A DNA stretch of 18,645 bases from Dehalococcoidia bacterium UBA2588 (GTDB taxonomy: Bacteria > Chloroflexota > Dehalococcoidia > Lucifugimonadales > UBA3495): contig DDKW01000029.1 in the NCBI GenBank assembly GCA_002339805.1, positions 1 through 18,645 of the forward strand, given 5' to 3'. Positions 5,809 through 13,470 of this stretch are shown here, in pieces. The notes below the pieces were generated by a model. The model was not told the origin of the DNA. It saw nothing but the letters and a program-made list of their open reading frames with translations, and ran no database searches. Each line of letters begins with the position of its first letter. The stretch's first letter is position 1. The translations under genes and the position numbers were made by a program.

Positions 5809-6948
5809 TTATTTGAAGAAACTTACTTTCTCCATTTCGTAGCCTACTAAAGGCTTTGCATCTAATCCCAACCAGTCTTCTAATATACCTGTGTAAAGGC
5901 TTCTGAAGTCTGTGCTGTGGCTTAGGTTTCCTCCCTCTAAAAGGTCTCCTTGTTCTAGTGAAGGATATTCACCATAAACTCCGCCTTTCACATGATCTCC
6001 TATTGCGAAGGCAACACTACCTGCGCCGTGGTCAGTTCCAGATCCGTTGTCAGTAACTCGTCGTCCAAACTCAGAGAACATGAATAATGTGACATTGTCG
6101 CTCTTATCTGCTTGTCTAATGTCTGTAATAAATGTATCTACATTAGCAGATACATCAGTCCATAGCGCTGAGTGTGCTTGTGCTTGGTTCGCATGTGTAT
6201 CGAACCCATTGTATGGTGATGTAGTGTACAGAACCCGTGTTCCAAATTCTGCTAGATGTGTTTGCGCAATATTTTTCATGTATTGACCCACTGCAGACGC
6301 GGAGTATTCCAAGTCTGAGGAATACATTTCGGGAGCTTTTGCCAATATGTCTGCTCCTTTGAGCGCATCTGTTCCGGTTCGTCGGATATAATCAAGAGCG
6401 TAGCTCGATCCTATGGTTGGTCCATACATTCTTCCAAATACGTCCAACGCATCATTTCGTTGCGCGTCTCCGTCGATTCCTGTGAGCAGTCCGTATGTTT
6501 CCAAATCCCCGACTGAGGCTACAGGAACACCGTCCATAGCTAATGCCCTTGGAAGCCCTCTTCCAAAGTTGACGCCAGTAAGTACGTTTTCGCCGTTAGG
6601 GTCAAGTTCTTTGATTGCTCGCCCTAGCCATCCCTCCGTCCCAATTTTGTCTGGCTCACATGTATGCCAGATGTCCATGGATCTAAAGTGGGAATAACTG
6701 GGGTTAGGATAACCAACGCCCAGGAATATTGCCATTTTACCTTCATCCCAATATTTCTTGAGAGGTGCCATCGTTGGATGGAGCCCTATGTCATCAGTTA
6801 GTTTTATTACTTGTTCATCAGGAACAGACAATGTTGGTCTGTAGTCTCTATACAATCCATTGGAATAGGGGATTACAGTACTTAGACCATCGTTTCCTCC
6901 GGAAAGTGATAATACTGCTAATACTGGATCTTTTGTTGTAGAAGTCAT
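5809..6948 (-). CDS. DUF1501 family protein without export signal
   Basis: A 379-residue member of the DUF1501 family, whose fold is related to alkaline phosphatase/sulfatase but whose reaction is not established. Family blocks are LSLSGGNDGLSTVIPY (13-28), GVGYPNPSYSHFRSMDIWHT (77-96), YNGFDTHANQ (246-255), MFSEFGRRVTDNGSGTDHG (290-308) and STDFRSLYTGILEDWLG (345-361). His251 and Asp306-His307 are candidate metal or catalytic residues. Members in other phyla usually carry a twin-arginine leader. This one starts nine residues before the first core strand (VLAVLSLSGG) and has none, so it appears cytosolic. The ATG at 6948 has a strong AAGGAG 7 nt upstream. It follows the DUF1800 gene by 27 nt; the two form the usual family pair and probably work together. 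Confidence 0.9.
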   Translation of the reverse strand: MTSTTKDPVLAVLSLSGGNDGLSTVIPYSNGLYRDYRPTLSVPDEQVIKLTDDIGLHPTMAPLKKYWDEGKMAIFLGVGYPNPSYSHFRSMDIWHTCEPDKIGTEGWLGRAIKELDPNGENVLTGVNFGRGLPRALAMDGVPVASVGDLETYGLLTGIDGDAQRNDALDVFGRMYGPTIGSSYALDYIRRTGTDALKGADILAKAPEMYSSDLEYSASAVGQYMKNIAQTHLAEFGTRVLYTTSPYNGFDTHANQAQAHSALWTDVSANVDTFITDIRQADKSDNVTLFMFSEFGRRVTDNGSGTDHGAGSVAFAIGDHVKGGVYGEYPSLEQGDLLEGGNLSHSTDFRSLYTGILEDWLGLDAKPLVGYEMEKVSFFK

Positions 6949-6975
6949 TTGTTATCTCCTTAAAGAATTATTTGG

Positions 6976-8382
6976 TTAACCGAACTGGTACTCTGATGTT
7001 GCCGCTATCATTTGGAACATCTCACCAGTTCTTATTTGGAATTCGTTTCCTGACGTATCGACCTCGCCAGATTTTTCAGCATGAGCTATCAGCTGTGATC
7101 GGGTTTCTTCTGTTATGTTTAACGCGCCAACCAAAGTGATACATTCGTCAACGAATTGGTCAGGGTTATAACTACCGTCTAATTTACTTATTAAGTCTTG
7201 AACTCCAGGCAAATCTGTTTGCCCCAAGTAATCTGCCGCGAAATTGATGCGCTCAACTAGTGTTCCACTATCAATCCATTCATGGCCAGTGTGCCACCCT
7301 TCAACAGTTGGTGGATTCATTAAATCCATTCCCATATATTTTGGAACAGCTGAGACTTCGAATAGACCTGGCTTAACTTCTGAATGGTCTTTTGTGAGTC
7401 TCAAAACGCTTACAACCATTTCCGCTGGATTCTTGACCTTCGCATATCGTACATCCTCAGCTTTGAACCATTCGGAATTAAATAAGATTTCTAGCATAGG
7501 CTTAATTTCGTATCCGGAGTCGAAATAGGCTTTTTCCATTTGCTCGATAGCCTTTGAGTCTCTTGGGGGAGTCAGCCTCCAAGCCGGTACTTGCACGTCA
7601 TCTGCAACAAAGAAGTTATACAGATGTCTAGCTAAGAATCTCGCAGTCGCTGGTTCTGCGCAGATAATGTCTATGATATCTTCGCCACCAAAATTACCAG
7701 TTTTCCCTAGGAAAGTTTTTTCAGTCTCATCGTGATCCCCTGGATCGTACATGAAAGTCCAAGGGCTTCGTCCATAAGGGAACGGAGGGTATGCTGGAGC
7801 GATGTTCCACCCTGTAAAGGCTCTAGCACATGCTTTAACATCATCTTCAGAGTAGTTCATTTCCTCATCTTTACCAACTCCTAGGGAAAATAGCTCTAGT
7901 AGTTCTCTGCCATAATTTTCGTTGATATTGGTCTTATGACTTTCGCTATTGTCTAGGTAGTAGACCATGCCAGGATTGCTGGATAAATCCATTAAGATTT
8001 GTTTGAAGTTTCCCATTCCGTTTCTTCTAAACATATCGATCATGTACCACATTTCAGCACCACTATCGATCTTACTATGCCCAGCACAGAATATCATGTG
8101 CCACATCAGTACCATCTTTTCTTGAAGTTGTCTTGGGCTGTTTATCATGTAGTACATCCATTTCTGGACATTGGTCTCTATTGCCGCTGACTGATAGTAT
8201 GACGGTTGGTACCTCATCAGTAGATCTTCTTCGATCCCTGGTACAGTACTAGGGTTTAACAGTTCTTGTACTGTTTGGTCATATCCTTTTGCTATTGCTG
8301 CATCTAGTGTCTCTCGGCTTGCTCCGAATCCCGCTCGGCGGAATAAGTGTGACATTAATGCCAATTCTTGGTTGTCTGCCAT
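6976..8382 (-). CDS. DUF1800 family protein
   Basis: A 468-residue DUF1800 protein, function unknown. It begins with the family hallmark HLFRRAGFGAS (12-22). It continues with the W-H-x-x-F-like MWHMIF (93-98), NYGRELLELFSLGVG (156-170), YSEDDVKACARAFTGW (177-192), FLARHLYNFFVADD (249-262) and the C-terminal PPTVEGWHTGHEWI (357-370). I chose the ATG at 8382 because AAGGAGG lies 5 nt upstream (8394-8388). The longer frame back to 8448 adds a 22-residue poorly hydrophobic leader with no ribosome site. Either way there is no signal peptide, whereas many relatives are exported. The DUF1501 gene follows 27 nt later, so the pair is one operon. A TTGACA box lies about 130 nt upstream. Confidence 0.9.
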   Translation of the reverse strand: MADNQELALMSHLFRRAGFGASRETLDAAIAKGYDQTVQELLNPSTVPGIEEDLLMRYQPSYYQSAAIETNVQKWMYYMINSPRQLQEKMVLMWHMIFCAGHSKIDSGAEMWYMIDMFRRNGMGNFKQILMDLSSNPGMVYYLDNSESHKTNINENYGRELLELFSLGVGKDEEMNYSEDDVKACARAFTGWNIAPAYPPFPYGRSPWTFMYDPGDHDETEKTFLGKTGNFGGEDIIDIICAEPATARFLARHLYNFFVADDVQVPAWRLTPPRDSKAIEQMEKAYFDSGYEIKPMLEILFNSEWFKAEDVRYAKVKNPAEMVVSVLRLTKDHSEVKPGLFEVSAVPKYMGMDLMNPPTVEGWHTGHEWIDSGTLVERINFAADYLGQTDLPGVQDLISKLDGSYNPDQFVDECITLVGALNITEETRSQLIAHAEKSGEVDTSGNEFQIRTGEMFQMIAATSEYQFG

Positions 8383-8485
8383 TTTTTCCTCCTTTTGCAT
8401 CTGTAGAGAGTATTTATTTGGTTTAAGTTGAATACTTTGTAGCAACACGGAACGAGTTGCTCGTAAGTATCCCTAATTATGACTA

Positions 8486-8514
8486 ATTTAATATGATTTG
8501 AATACGAATGTCAA
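8486..8514 (-). promoter_or_regulatory. Candidate promoter of the DUF1800-DUF1501 operon
   Basis: On the minus strand, an exact TTGACA (8514-8509) is followed after 17 nt by TTAAAT (8491-8486, 4 of 6 matches to consensus). Transcription would start near 8479, leaving a leader of about 97 nt. That leader contains a 6-bp hairpin (AGCAAC with GTTGCT, 8441-8461) of unknown meaning. Confidence 0.4.
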
Positions 8515-8622
8515 TATCGGGTTAGAAGTATTTGTGATAGGTGGTATCTTTGATAAATAGGATAGATTTAAACGGACTTGAAATCAGGTTCGTACAAATA
8601 ATTAATTGTGGAGATATGTAAA

Positions 8623-9807
8623 ATGAAATGGATTTCTGCTATATCTAATTCTAGTATTTTGGATACGGCTCTAACTAGTTGTATCGATGAGATAACTAAT
8701 GGTATATCGGCAAATGATGTTGATGTTTTATTTGTGTTTAGTTCCCCAGATTTTCAGAATGACTATTCTAGAATGTTGTCATTATTGTCGGCTAAATTTC
8801 AAAATGCTCATATATTTGGGTGCTCAGCTGGAGGAGTGATAGGAGGCGGCATTGAAATTGAACAAGATGTGGCATTATCGATTAGTGCAGCATATTTGCC
8901 AGACGTGGAAATAAATACATTTAATATATTGTCCTCTGACTTGCCAGATCTTGATAGTGGCCCGGATTTGTGGCGTCAATTATTAAAGACTCCTGTAGAT
9001 CCGTTACCTCATTTCGTTATACTTTCAGATCCGTTTAGTTTTTCAACAGACAACCTGATCCAAGGTATGGATTTTGCCTACCCGGCGTCTGTCAAAATTG
9101 GAGGTTTGGCAAGCGGGGCTTCTCGACCAGGGATGAATAGCTTGTTTTTGGGAGACAAAACTATCCCAAGTGGTGCAATTGGAATAGCATTTTCTGGCAA
9201 CATATCAATCGCAACTATAGTTGCCCAAGGATGCAAGCCAATCGGAGATGTCATGCGAATTACGGAAAGTGAACAGAATGTGTTGAAGTCTTTGAATGGT
9301 CAGAATCCCATCGTAGTGCTTAAAAGTTTATATGACAGTTTGGATGAAGATAACCAGAAACTAATGCAGCATTCTTTATTTGTGGGAGTAGTAATGGATG
9401 GCTTTATTGACATACCCAAGCATGGTGATTTTTTGATTCGAAATATCATGGGATTAGACAATGCTTCAGGATTCTTGACAGTAGGAGAAATCCTAAAAGA
9501 AGGGCAATTAGTACAATTTCACTTACGAGATTCCAAGACATCTGCTGAAGATTTGGATTCACTTTTATCAGAATTCGCATCGAATGACTCTTCTGAGAAT
9601 GCAGGCGCTTTACTGTTTTCGTGCTTAGGCCGAGGGAAGTATTTATACGGGGTGGAGAATTATGACTCCAACGTTTTTCAAAATAATTTGCCAGGCATAC
9701 CGCTCTCTGGTTTTTTCTGCAATGGAGAAATCGGTCAAGTATCAGGAACCACTTATATCCACGGATATACTAGTTCGTTCGGAGTTTTTAAAAATGCCGA
9801 TCGTTGA
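8623..9807 (+). CDS. FIST-domain sensory protein
   Basis: A 394-residue protein made of FIST N- and C-domains, a ligand-sensing module found in bacterial signalling proteins and proposed to bind small molecules such as amino acids. The N-domain has the typical beta-strand-GCSAGGVIGGG turn (66-76) followed by an ALSISAAYLP strand. The C-domain carries FSCLGRG (332-338) and GFFCNGEIGQV (363-373) and ends with a strand at FGVF. No membrane segment or signal peptide is present, and no kinase, GGDEF or methyl-accepting domain is attached. I chose ATG 8623, with GGAG 9 nt upstream, over the GTG at 8608. It ends in TGA, and the same reading frame continues directly into an amino-acid-receptor-like domain, so the two are probably one functional unit. 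Confidence 0.85.
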   Translation: MKWISAISNSSILDTALTSCIDEITNGISANDVDVLFVFSSPDFQNDYSRMLSLLSAKFQNAHIFGCSAGGVIGGGIEIEQDVALSISAAYLPDVEINTFNILSSDLPDLDSGPDLWRQLLKTPVDPLPHFVILSDPFSFSTDNLIQGMDFAYPASVKIGGLASGASRPGMNSLFLGDKTIPSGAIGIAFSGNISIATIVAQGCKPIGDVMRITESEQNVLKSLNGQNPIVVLKSLYDSLDEDNQKLMQHSLFVGVVMDGFIDIPKHGDFLIRNIMGLDNASGFLTVGEILKEGQLVQFHLRDSKTSAEDLDSLLSEFASNDSSENAGALLFSCLGRGKYLYGVENYDSNVFQNNLPGIPLSGFFCNGEIGQVSGTTYIHGYTSSFGVFKNADR

Positions 9808-9810
9808 GCC

Positions 9811-10959
9811 TTGTTATTAGAAAGTGTGAATTTGAGTAGTGCAGATTACGTCAAAGTCGGAATTAGTCTTTCGCTTACAGGCAATTATAGCCTTCAAGGT
9901 AACAGCGCCTATCTAGGTTTGCTGCAATGGATTAATCGAGTTAATCGTAAGGGAGGATTGCAATGTGAAGGTCATACAGGTATGCCTGTTAGTTTAACAA
10001 TTTACGACGATCAAAGCTTTTCGAATAATTTACAGAATAATTTAAAAACACTTATTGATGACGATAAGATTGATATTATATTTGGTCCGTATTCGACGAA
10101 TTTAGTTAAGTCAGCTGCAAGCTTTTGCGATCAAAGAGGAAAAATGATGTGGAATCATGGAGGAGCATCTAAAGAATTACACGATTATGGATATGAATTA
10201 TTAGTAAGCTCCTTAACACCTTGCGATAAGTACTTCTTAAGATTGGCAGAAGTCACTAAAGTGAAATTTGATTCAAAGTTACGAGTTTGTCGTGTGATAA
10301 ATACAACAGGGGAATTTTCAAAGAGTGTGGCCCAAAGTGCGGTGGATAGTTTTGCATGTAAATACGGATCGGATAACATAGTCACTAAAGATATAGAAAT
10401 AAGTGCAGCAGCTCCAACGTCGGTCTTCCAGCATATCGGATCCTTTATGCCAGACGTTATTGTGTTTGTAGGGTCATATAAACAAGATATTGAATTTGTT
10501 TTAAATCTTTCACGAGAGATGATGATAAAACCTCAGCTGATTTGCTTGCCTGCGGCAGGTTTGGACCAATTTGGTAATGATGCGGGAGATTTTGGCCATA
10601 TGATTGTAGGCCCTTCACAGTGGGAGCCCTGTTTGAGAGAAACTAGTATTTATGGGCCTACACTACAAGAAATAAAAGATTCTATGCACGACGGTGCCTC
10701 ATTAGATTATGTTTTTATGCAAACATATGGGATGGGTTTGATTGTCGAGTATTGTGTGGAAATGTGTAAATCACTTGATGATCAATTGCTAAGAAAGGCG
10801 GTTAATGATGTAGATATAAAAACTGTTTTTGGGAAATTTGTAATCGATAGCAATAACGGTATCCAGGTTGGGCATGACATGAATTTAATTCAATGGCAGA
10901 ATGGTTATAAACGGTTACTTACAGACACAGGAAAGGAATGGGAGCCTTTTTATGGTTAG
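9811..10959 (+). CDS. Branched-chain amino acid receptor-like ligand-binding protein, no signal peptide
   Basis: A 382-residue type I periplasmic-binding-protein fold (LivK/Peripla_BP_6-like). It opens with VKVGISLSLTGNYSLQGNSA, in the usual I-G-x-x-x-P-L-S-G style. The segment IDIIFGPYST follows, with the aromatic and Asp-rich blocks of both lobes, and PDVIVFVGSYKQD lies in the second lobe. ABC-transporter receptors of this family are exported, but here the core strand begins within 15 residues of the possible start, so no signal peptide or lipobox fits. That resembles cytosolic AmiC-type sensors. There is no ATG or Shine-Dalgarno at its start; TTG 9811, GTG 9826 or TTG 9832 are the only options. 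The frame is that of the upstream FIST gene, 3 nt beyond its TGA. No transporter genes are nearby. It could also be the C-terminal half of a split or read-through fusion. Confidence 0.75.
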   Translation: MLLESVNLSSADYVKVGISLSLTGNYSLQGNSAYLGLLQWINRVNRKGGLQCEGHTGMPVSLTIYDDQSFSNNLQNNLKTLIDDDKIDIIFGPYSTNLVKSAASFCDQRGKMMWNHGGASKELHDYGYELLVSSLTPCDKYFLRLAEVTKVKFDSKLRVCRVINTTGEFSKSVAQSAVDSFACKYGSDNIVTKDIEISAAAPTSVFQHIGSFMPDVIVFVGSYKQDIEFVLNLSREMMIKPQLICLPAAGLDQFGNDAGDFGHMIVGPSQWEPCLRETSIYGPTLQEIKDSMHDGASLDYVFMQTYGMGLIVEYCVEMCKSLDDQLLRKAVNDVDIKTVFGKFVIDSNNGIQVGHDMNLIQWQNGYKRLLTDTGKEWEPFYG

Positions 10960-10994
10960 TCTGCCTGGTTTAATTTTCAAACCAGGCAGACTAA
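10956..10994. terminator. 16-bp perfect hairpin between convergent genes
   Basis: The arms at 10956-10971 and 10979-10994 pair completely around a 7-nt AATTTTC loop. The receptor gene's stop codon lies inside the left arm and the FAH gene's stop codon starts 6 nt after the right arm. It can serve both strands, though neither has a U-run. Confidence 0.8.
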
Positions 10995-10999
10995 TATAA

Positions 11000-11782
11000 T
11001 TACGAAGCTAATTTAATAGGATTGGACAGAGTTCCAATGCCTTCAATTTCGATTTCGCAGGTGTCACCGTCAAACATTTGCTGAGGTTCACCAGGGGTTC
11101 CAGTGTATATTAAATCTCCTGGTTCTAATGTCATAAATCTTGTGATGTATGAGATTATGGTTGGAACATCGAAGATTAAATATGATGTGCTTTCACTTTG
11201 GACTTCTTTACCATTCACTTTCCCGGTTACTCTAACATTACTTGGGTCCAGTTCTGTTTCTATCCATGGTCCACAGGGAGAGAAAGTGTCGGATGATTTA
11301 GCTCTCCACCAGTTTCTGTCATTTCGTTGCCAATCTCTAGCACTAACGTCGTTACCGCATGTGTATCCCAAGACGTGATTTAATGCATCTTCTTTGGAAA
11401 CATTTTTACAGGTATCTTTGATAACTACTACTAGTTCTGCTTCGGCGTCAAATTTTCCAGAATTCTCTGTGCCAGCTAGTAAGTCTTCCTGTTTAGGCCT
11501 TATTATTGTGTCTCCAGGTCCTATTAATGACGTTTGTGTTTTGATAAATACCATTGGCTCCTCAGGTGCTGGTCGATCGTGAAGATGACTAGAGTAATTA
11601 AGCCCGATAGCCAGAATTTTGCCTGGTTCACATGGAGCAAGTAACTTTATATCAGATAATTTGTGTGATTCGTTACTAACCGAGAAGTTTTCAAATGGGC
11701 TAGATGTTAGTGTTTTTGCATCTTCCCCTTCAATGACTCCATATTGTATTTTTCCATTTGCTTCGTATCTTGCGATTTTCAA
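11000..11782 (-). CDS. Fumarylacetoacetate hydrolase (FAH) family protein
   Basis: A 260-residue FAH-fold protein acting on 2-keto acids or beta-diketones from aromatic or ring-compound breakdown. Visible are the small N-terminal domain (1-50), KILAIGLNYSSHL (55-67), FIKTQTSLIGPGD (79-91) and the divalent-metal ligands Glu114 and Glu116 (DAEAEL) and Asp145 (CGNDVSARDWQ). Lys163-Ser-Ser-Asp, GPWIET (171-176) and YTGTPGEP (226-233) follow. Length and motifs match 5-carboxymethyl-2-hydroxymuconate isomerase/HpcE-like or acylpyruvase proteins, but the substrate cannot be fixed. The ATG at 11782 has GGGAGG about 11 nt upstream. It is divergent from the SDR gene and monocistronic, since the receptor gene converges on its 3' end. 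Confidence 0.9.
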   Translation of the reverse strand: MKIARYEANGKIQYGVIEGEDAKTLTSSPFENFSVSNESHKLSDIKLLAPCEPGKILAIGLNYSSHLHDRPAPEEPMVFIKTQTSLIGPGDTIIRPKQEDLLAGTENSGKFDAEAELVVVIKDTCKNVSKEDALNHVLGYTCGNDVSARDWQRNDRNWWRAKSSDTFSPCGPWIETELDPSNVRVTGKVNGKEVQSESTSYLIFDVPTIISYITRFMTLEPGDLIYTGTPGEPQQMFDGDTCEIEIEGIGTLSNPIKLAS

Positions 11783-11823
11783 AATAAACCTCCCAGTTAT
11801 TTTAATTCTCTTTGCAACACCTG

Positions 11824-11852
11824 ATTCTACTAACTTTGGAGGAATTTGCCAA
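11824..11852 (-). promoter_or_regulatory. Promoter of the FAH-family gene
   Basis: On the minus strand, TTGGCA (11852-11847) and TAGAAT (11829-11824), each five of six to consensus, are separated by exactly 17 nt. Transcription would start near 11817, about 35 nt before the ATG, with the GGGAGG ribosome site in between. Confidence 0.6.
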
Positions 11853-11929
11853 TATTTACGAGTACAATTAACTATAGTATGGAATTTGTATTAATACTGA
11901 TGCCCGATGGATATTTCGATGTTTTGGGT

Positions 11930-11956
11930 TTGACTGCAAGAATAAGTACTTATAAA
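11930..11956 (+). promoter_or_regulatory. Candidate promoter of the SDR (and perhaps ccm) genes
   Basis: TTGACT and TATAAA, separated by 15 nt, precede the SDR start by 30 nt, leaving room for the TAGGAGGT ribosome site. The spacer is short, so this is a moderate call. It faces away from the FAH promoter in the same 203-nt gap. Confidence 0.4.
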
Positions 11957-11985
11957 CTCAAATTGGAAGTTAATAGGAGGTAAAG

Positions 11986-12783
11986 ATGAGCATTTTGAAA
12001 GAATTTGACATTACTGGTCAAAAGACACTGATAATAGGTGGATCAAGAGGAATAGGACGAGGAATAGCACGAGCATTCGCTGAAGCTGGATCTGATGTTG
12101 CGGTCACAGGATTAACAGATGTTAATGCCCAGATTATTGCTGATGAATTATCTTCTAAGGGGGTCAATACTTTAGCTTTAGGAGGAGACGCAACGAAGGC
12201 TGAAGATATGGACATAATAGTTAAACGAGTGTTGGATGAATGGGGATCTGTAGATACACTAATTAATTGTGTTGGAGATGCTATTAGAAAGCCCGTTGCC
12301 AAGTTGCCAGGTACTGATTTAGAGGGTATGACCGAGCAGGAATGGCATTTTATATTAGACATTAATTTAACAGAGGCATTTCAAGGGTGCCGAGCTTTAG
12401 GTCCCCATTTCTTAAATAAAAATTCTGGGAATGTTATTAATATATCAGGATGGGCCTCTTTTAGAGGAAGGGCGCAATCGGCAGCTTATGATGCTGCTAA
12501 AGCTGGAGTGATGCGGTTCACGGAATGTTTGGCGCAAGAGTGGGCGCCCTATAACGTGAGAGTAAATGCTGTCGCCCCAGGCAGATTTCCAGACCCAGAG
12601 CAATTGACTGAAGAAGTCTACTCGGGTCGTCAGCAAGAGGCCGCGGCAGAAATACCTTTAGGGCGATTAGGTAATTTAAAAGAACCGGGATATTTATGCG
12701 TGTTTTTAGCGTCGGAGGCTGCTTCCTACATTACAGGACAGACTTGGGCTATTGATGGAGGAATAAGTATCAAGCATCCTTAA
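11986..12783 (+). CDS. Short-chain dehydrogenase/reductase (SDR)
   Basis: A 265-residue classical SDR, an NAD(P)-dependent cytosolic alcohol or keto-acid oxidoreductase. The Rossmann glycine motif is GGSRGIG (18-24), the structural motif N-C-V-G (94-97) replaces the usual NNAG, and Asn127 is in DINLTE. The catalytic set is Ser154, Tyr168 and Lys172 (YDAAK), followed by VNAVAPGR (193-200) and the C-terminal GQTWAIDGG (251-259). After the first strand pair the sequence is TGLTD, so coenzyme preference is not obvious. TAGGAGGT lies 5 nt before the ATG. Relatives include 3-oxoacyl-ACP reductases, gluconate 5-dehydrogenases and sugar dehydrogenases; the substrate is unknown. Only 35 nt separate it from ccmA, with no clear terminator, so they may be co-transcribed without sharing a function. 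Confidence 0.9.
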   Translation: MSILKEFDITGQKTLIIGGSRGIGRGIARAFAEAGSDVAVTGLTDVNAQIIADELSSKGVNTLALGGDATKAEDMDIIVKRVLDEWGSVDTLINCVGDAIRKPVAKLPGTDLEGMTEQEWHFILDINLTEAFQGCRALGPHFLNKNSGNVINISGWASFRGRAQSAAYDAAKAGVMRFTECLAQEWAPYNVRVNAVAPGRFPDPEQLTEEVYSGRQQEAAAEIPLGRLGNLKEPGYLCVFLASEAASYITGQTWAIDGGISIKHP

Positions 12784-12818
12784 CAATAAAAATGTTCAGG
12801 ACTTGAAGATTAATTTAA

Positions 12819-13463
12819 ATGTTTCTTATTGATCGTGTCAGTAAATCTTATGGGGCTAATGCCGTTTTGGTAAACGCAAGTTTAGAAATTGAGAAAGGGC
12901 AGTTGGTCGTTATATCTGGTGATAATGGGAGTGGAAAAACTACTCTGTTGAAAATTGCTGCAACTTTATTGACCCCAGATGAAGGGAATGTGGGAATAAA
13001 GGATGAATACGGGCACACATTAGTACGATCGGATAACATCCGGAAGTTTATCAGTTACGTGTCACACAGTTCTTTTTTGTATGATAATTTGACCCTTAAT
13101 GAGAATTTGAAACTATTCGCTAAGTTGATGAAGCTTGGTTCAAAAGACGAAGGCTGGGTTGATCTTCTTGATCGTTTTAATATATTACAATTCCAAAATG
13201 CTAAGGTACGGGAATTGTCGCATGGGACTAAGAAAAAAGTCTCCCTTTGCAGGAGTTTAATGCAACCAGCCAGATTGATGATATGGGACGAACCAGATTC
13301 AGGACTTGATGACAGTTCCACTAGAACTCTATCTGAAATCATCAAAGGACAAATCCAAAAAGGAATATCTGTCTTATTGACATCGCATAATCAGAGTTTT
13401 GTTGACACTTTGGAATGTGACGCATTTCGATTACAGTCAGGTTCATTGAGATTTAAAAGTTAG
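12819..13463 (+). CDS. ccmA: Heme exporter ATP-binding protein CcmA
   Basis: A 214-residue ABC-type ATPase. Together with CcmB, CcmC and CcmD it drives release of heme-loaded CcmE in cytochrome c maturation System I. Walker A is GDNGSGKTT (34-42), the signature is LSHGTKKK (133-140, diverged from LSGGQ), Walker B is LMIWDEPD (153-160), the D-loop is SGLDD and the switch histidine is His190. Length is normal for CcmA (about 200-220). Identification as CcmA rests mainly on the ccmB-ccmC-ccmD-ccmE genes that follow, since the domain alone is generic. No good Shine-Dalgarno precedes the ATG. It ends 7 nt before ccmB. The membrane partner is CcmB. Confidence 0.88.
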   Translation: MFLIDRVSKSYGANAVLVNASLEIEKGQLVVISGDNGSGKTTLLKIAATLLTPDEGNVGIKDEYGHTLVRSDNIRKFISYVSHSSFLYDNLTLNENLKLFAKLMKLGSKDEGWVDLLDRFNILQFQNAKVRELSHGTKKKVSLCRSLMQPARLMIWDEPDSGLDDSSTRTLSEIIKGQIQKGISVLLTSHNQSFVDTLECDAFRLQSGSLRFKS

Positions 13464-13470
13464 GTAATGT

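Noticed and set aside
8383..8448. N-terminal extension of the DUF1800 protein
   Set aside because: The longer frame has no ribosome site, while AAGGAGG lies 5 nt before the ATG at 8382 and the family core begins there.
9805..9807. Genome-wide reassignment of TGA to an amino acid as the cause of the same-frame FIST/receptor junction
   Set aside because: ccmD ends in TGA at the expected length and ccmE starts right after it, so TGA works as a stop here.
11888..11897. Palindrome GTATTAATAC in the FAH/SDR gap
   Set aside because: A 10-bp palindrome in about 200 nt of AT-rich DNA is likely by chance.
12778..12800. Imperfect hairpin between the SDR gene and ccmA
   Set aside because: Eight pairs with one internal mismatch and no U-run; not convincing as a terminator, so co-transcription is left open.
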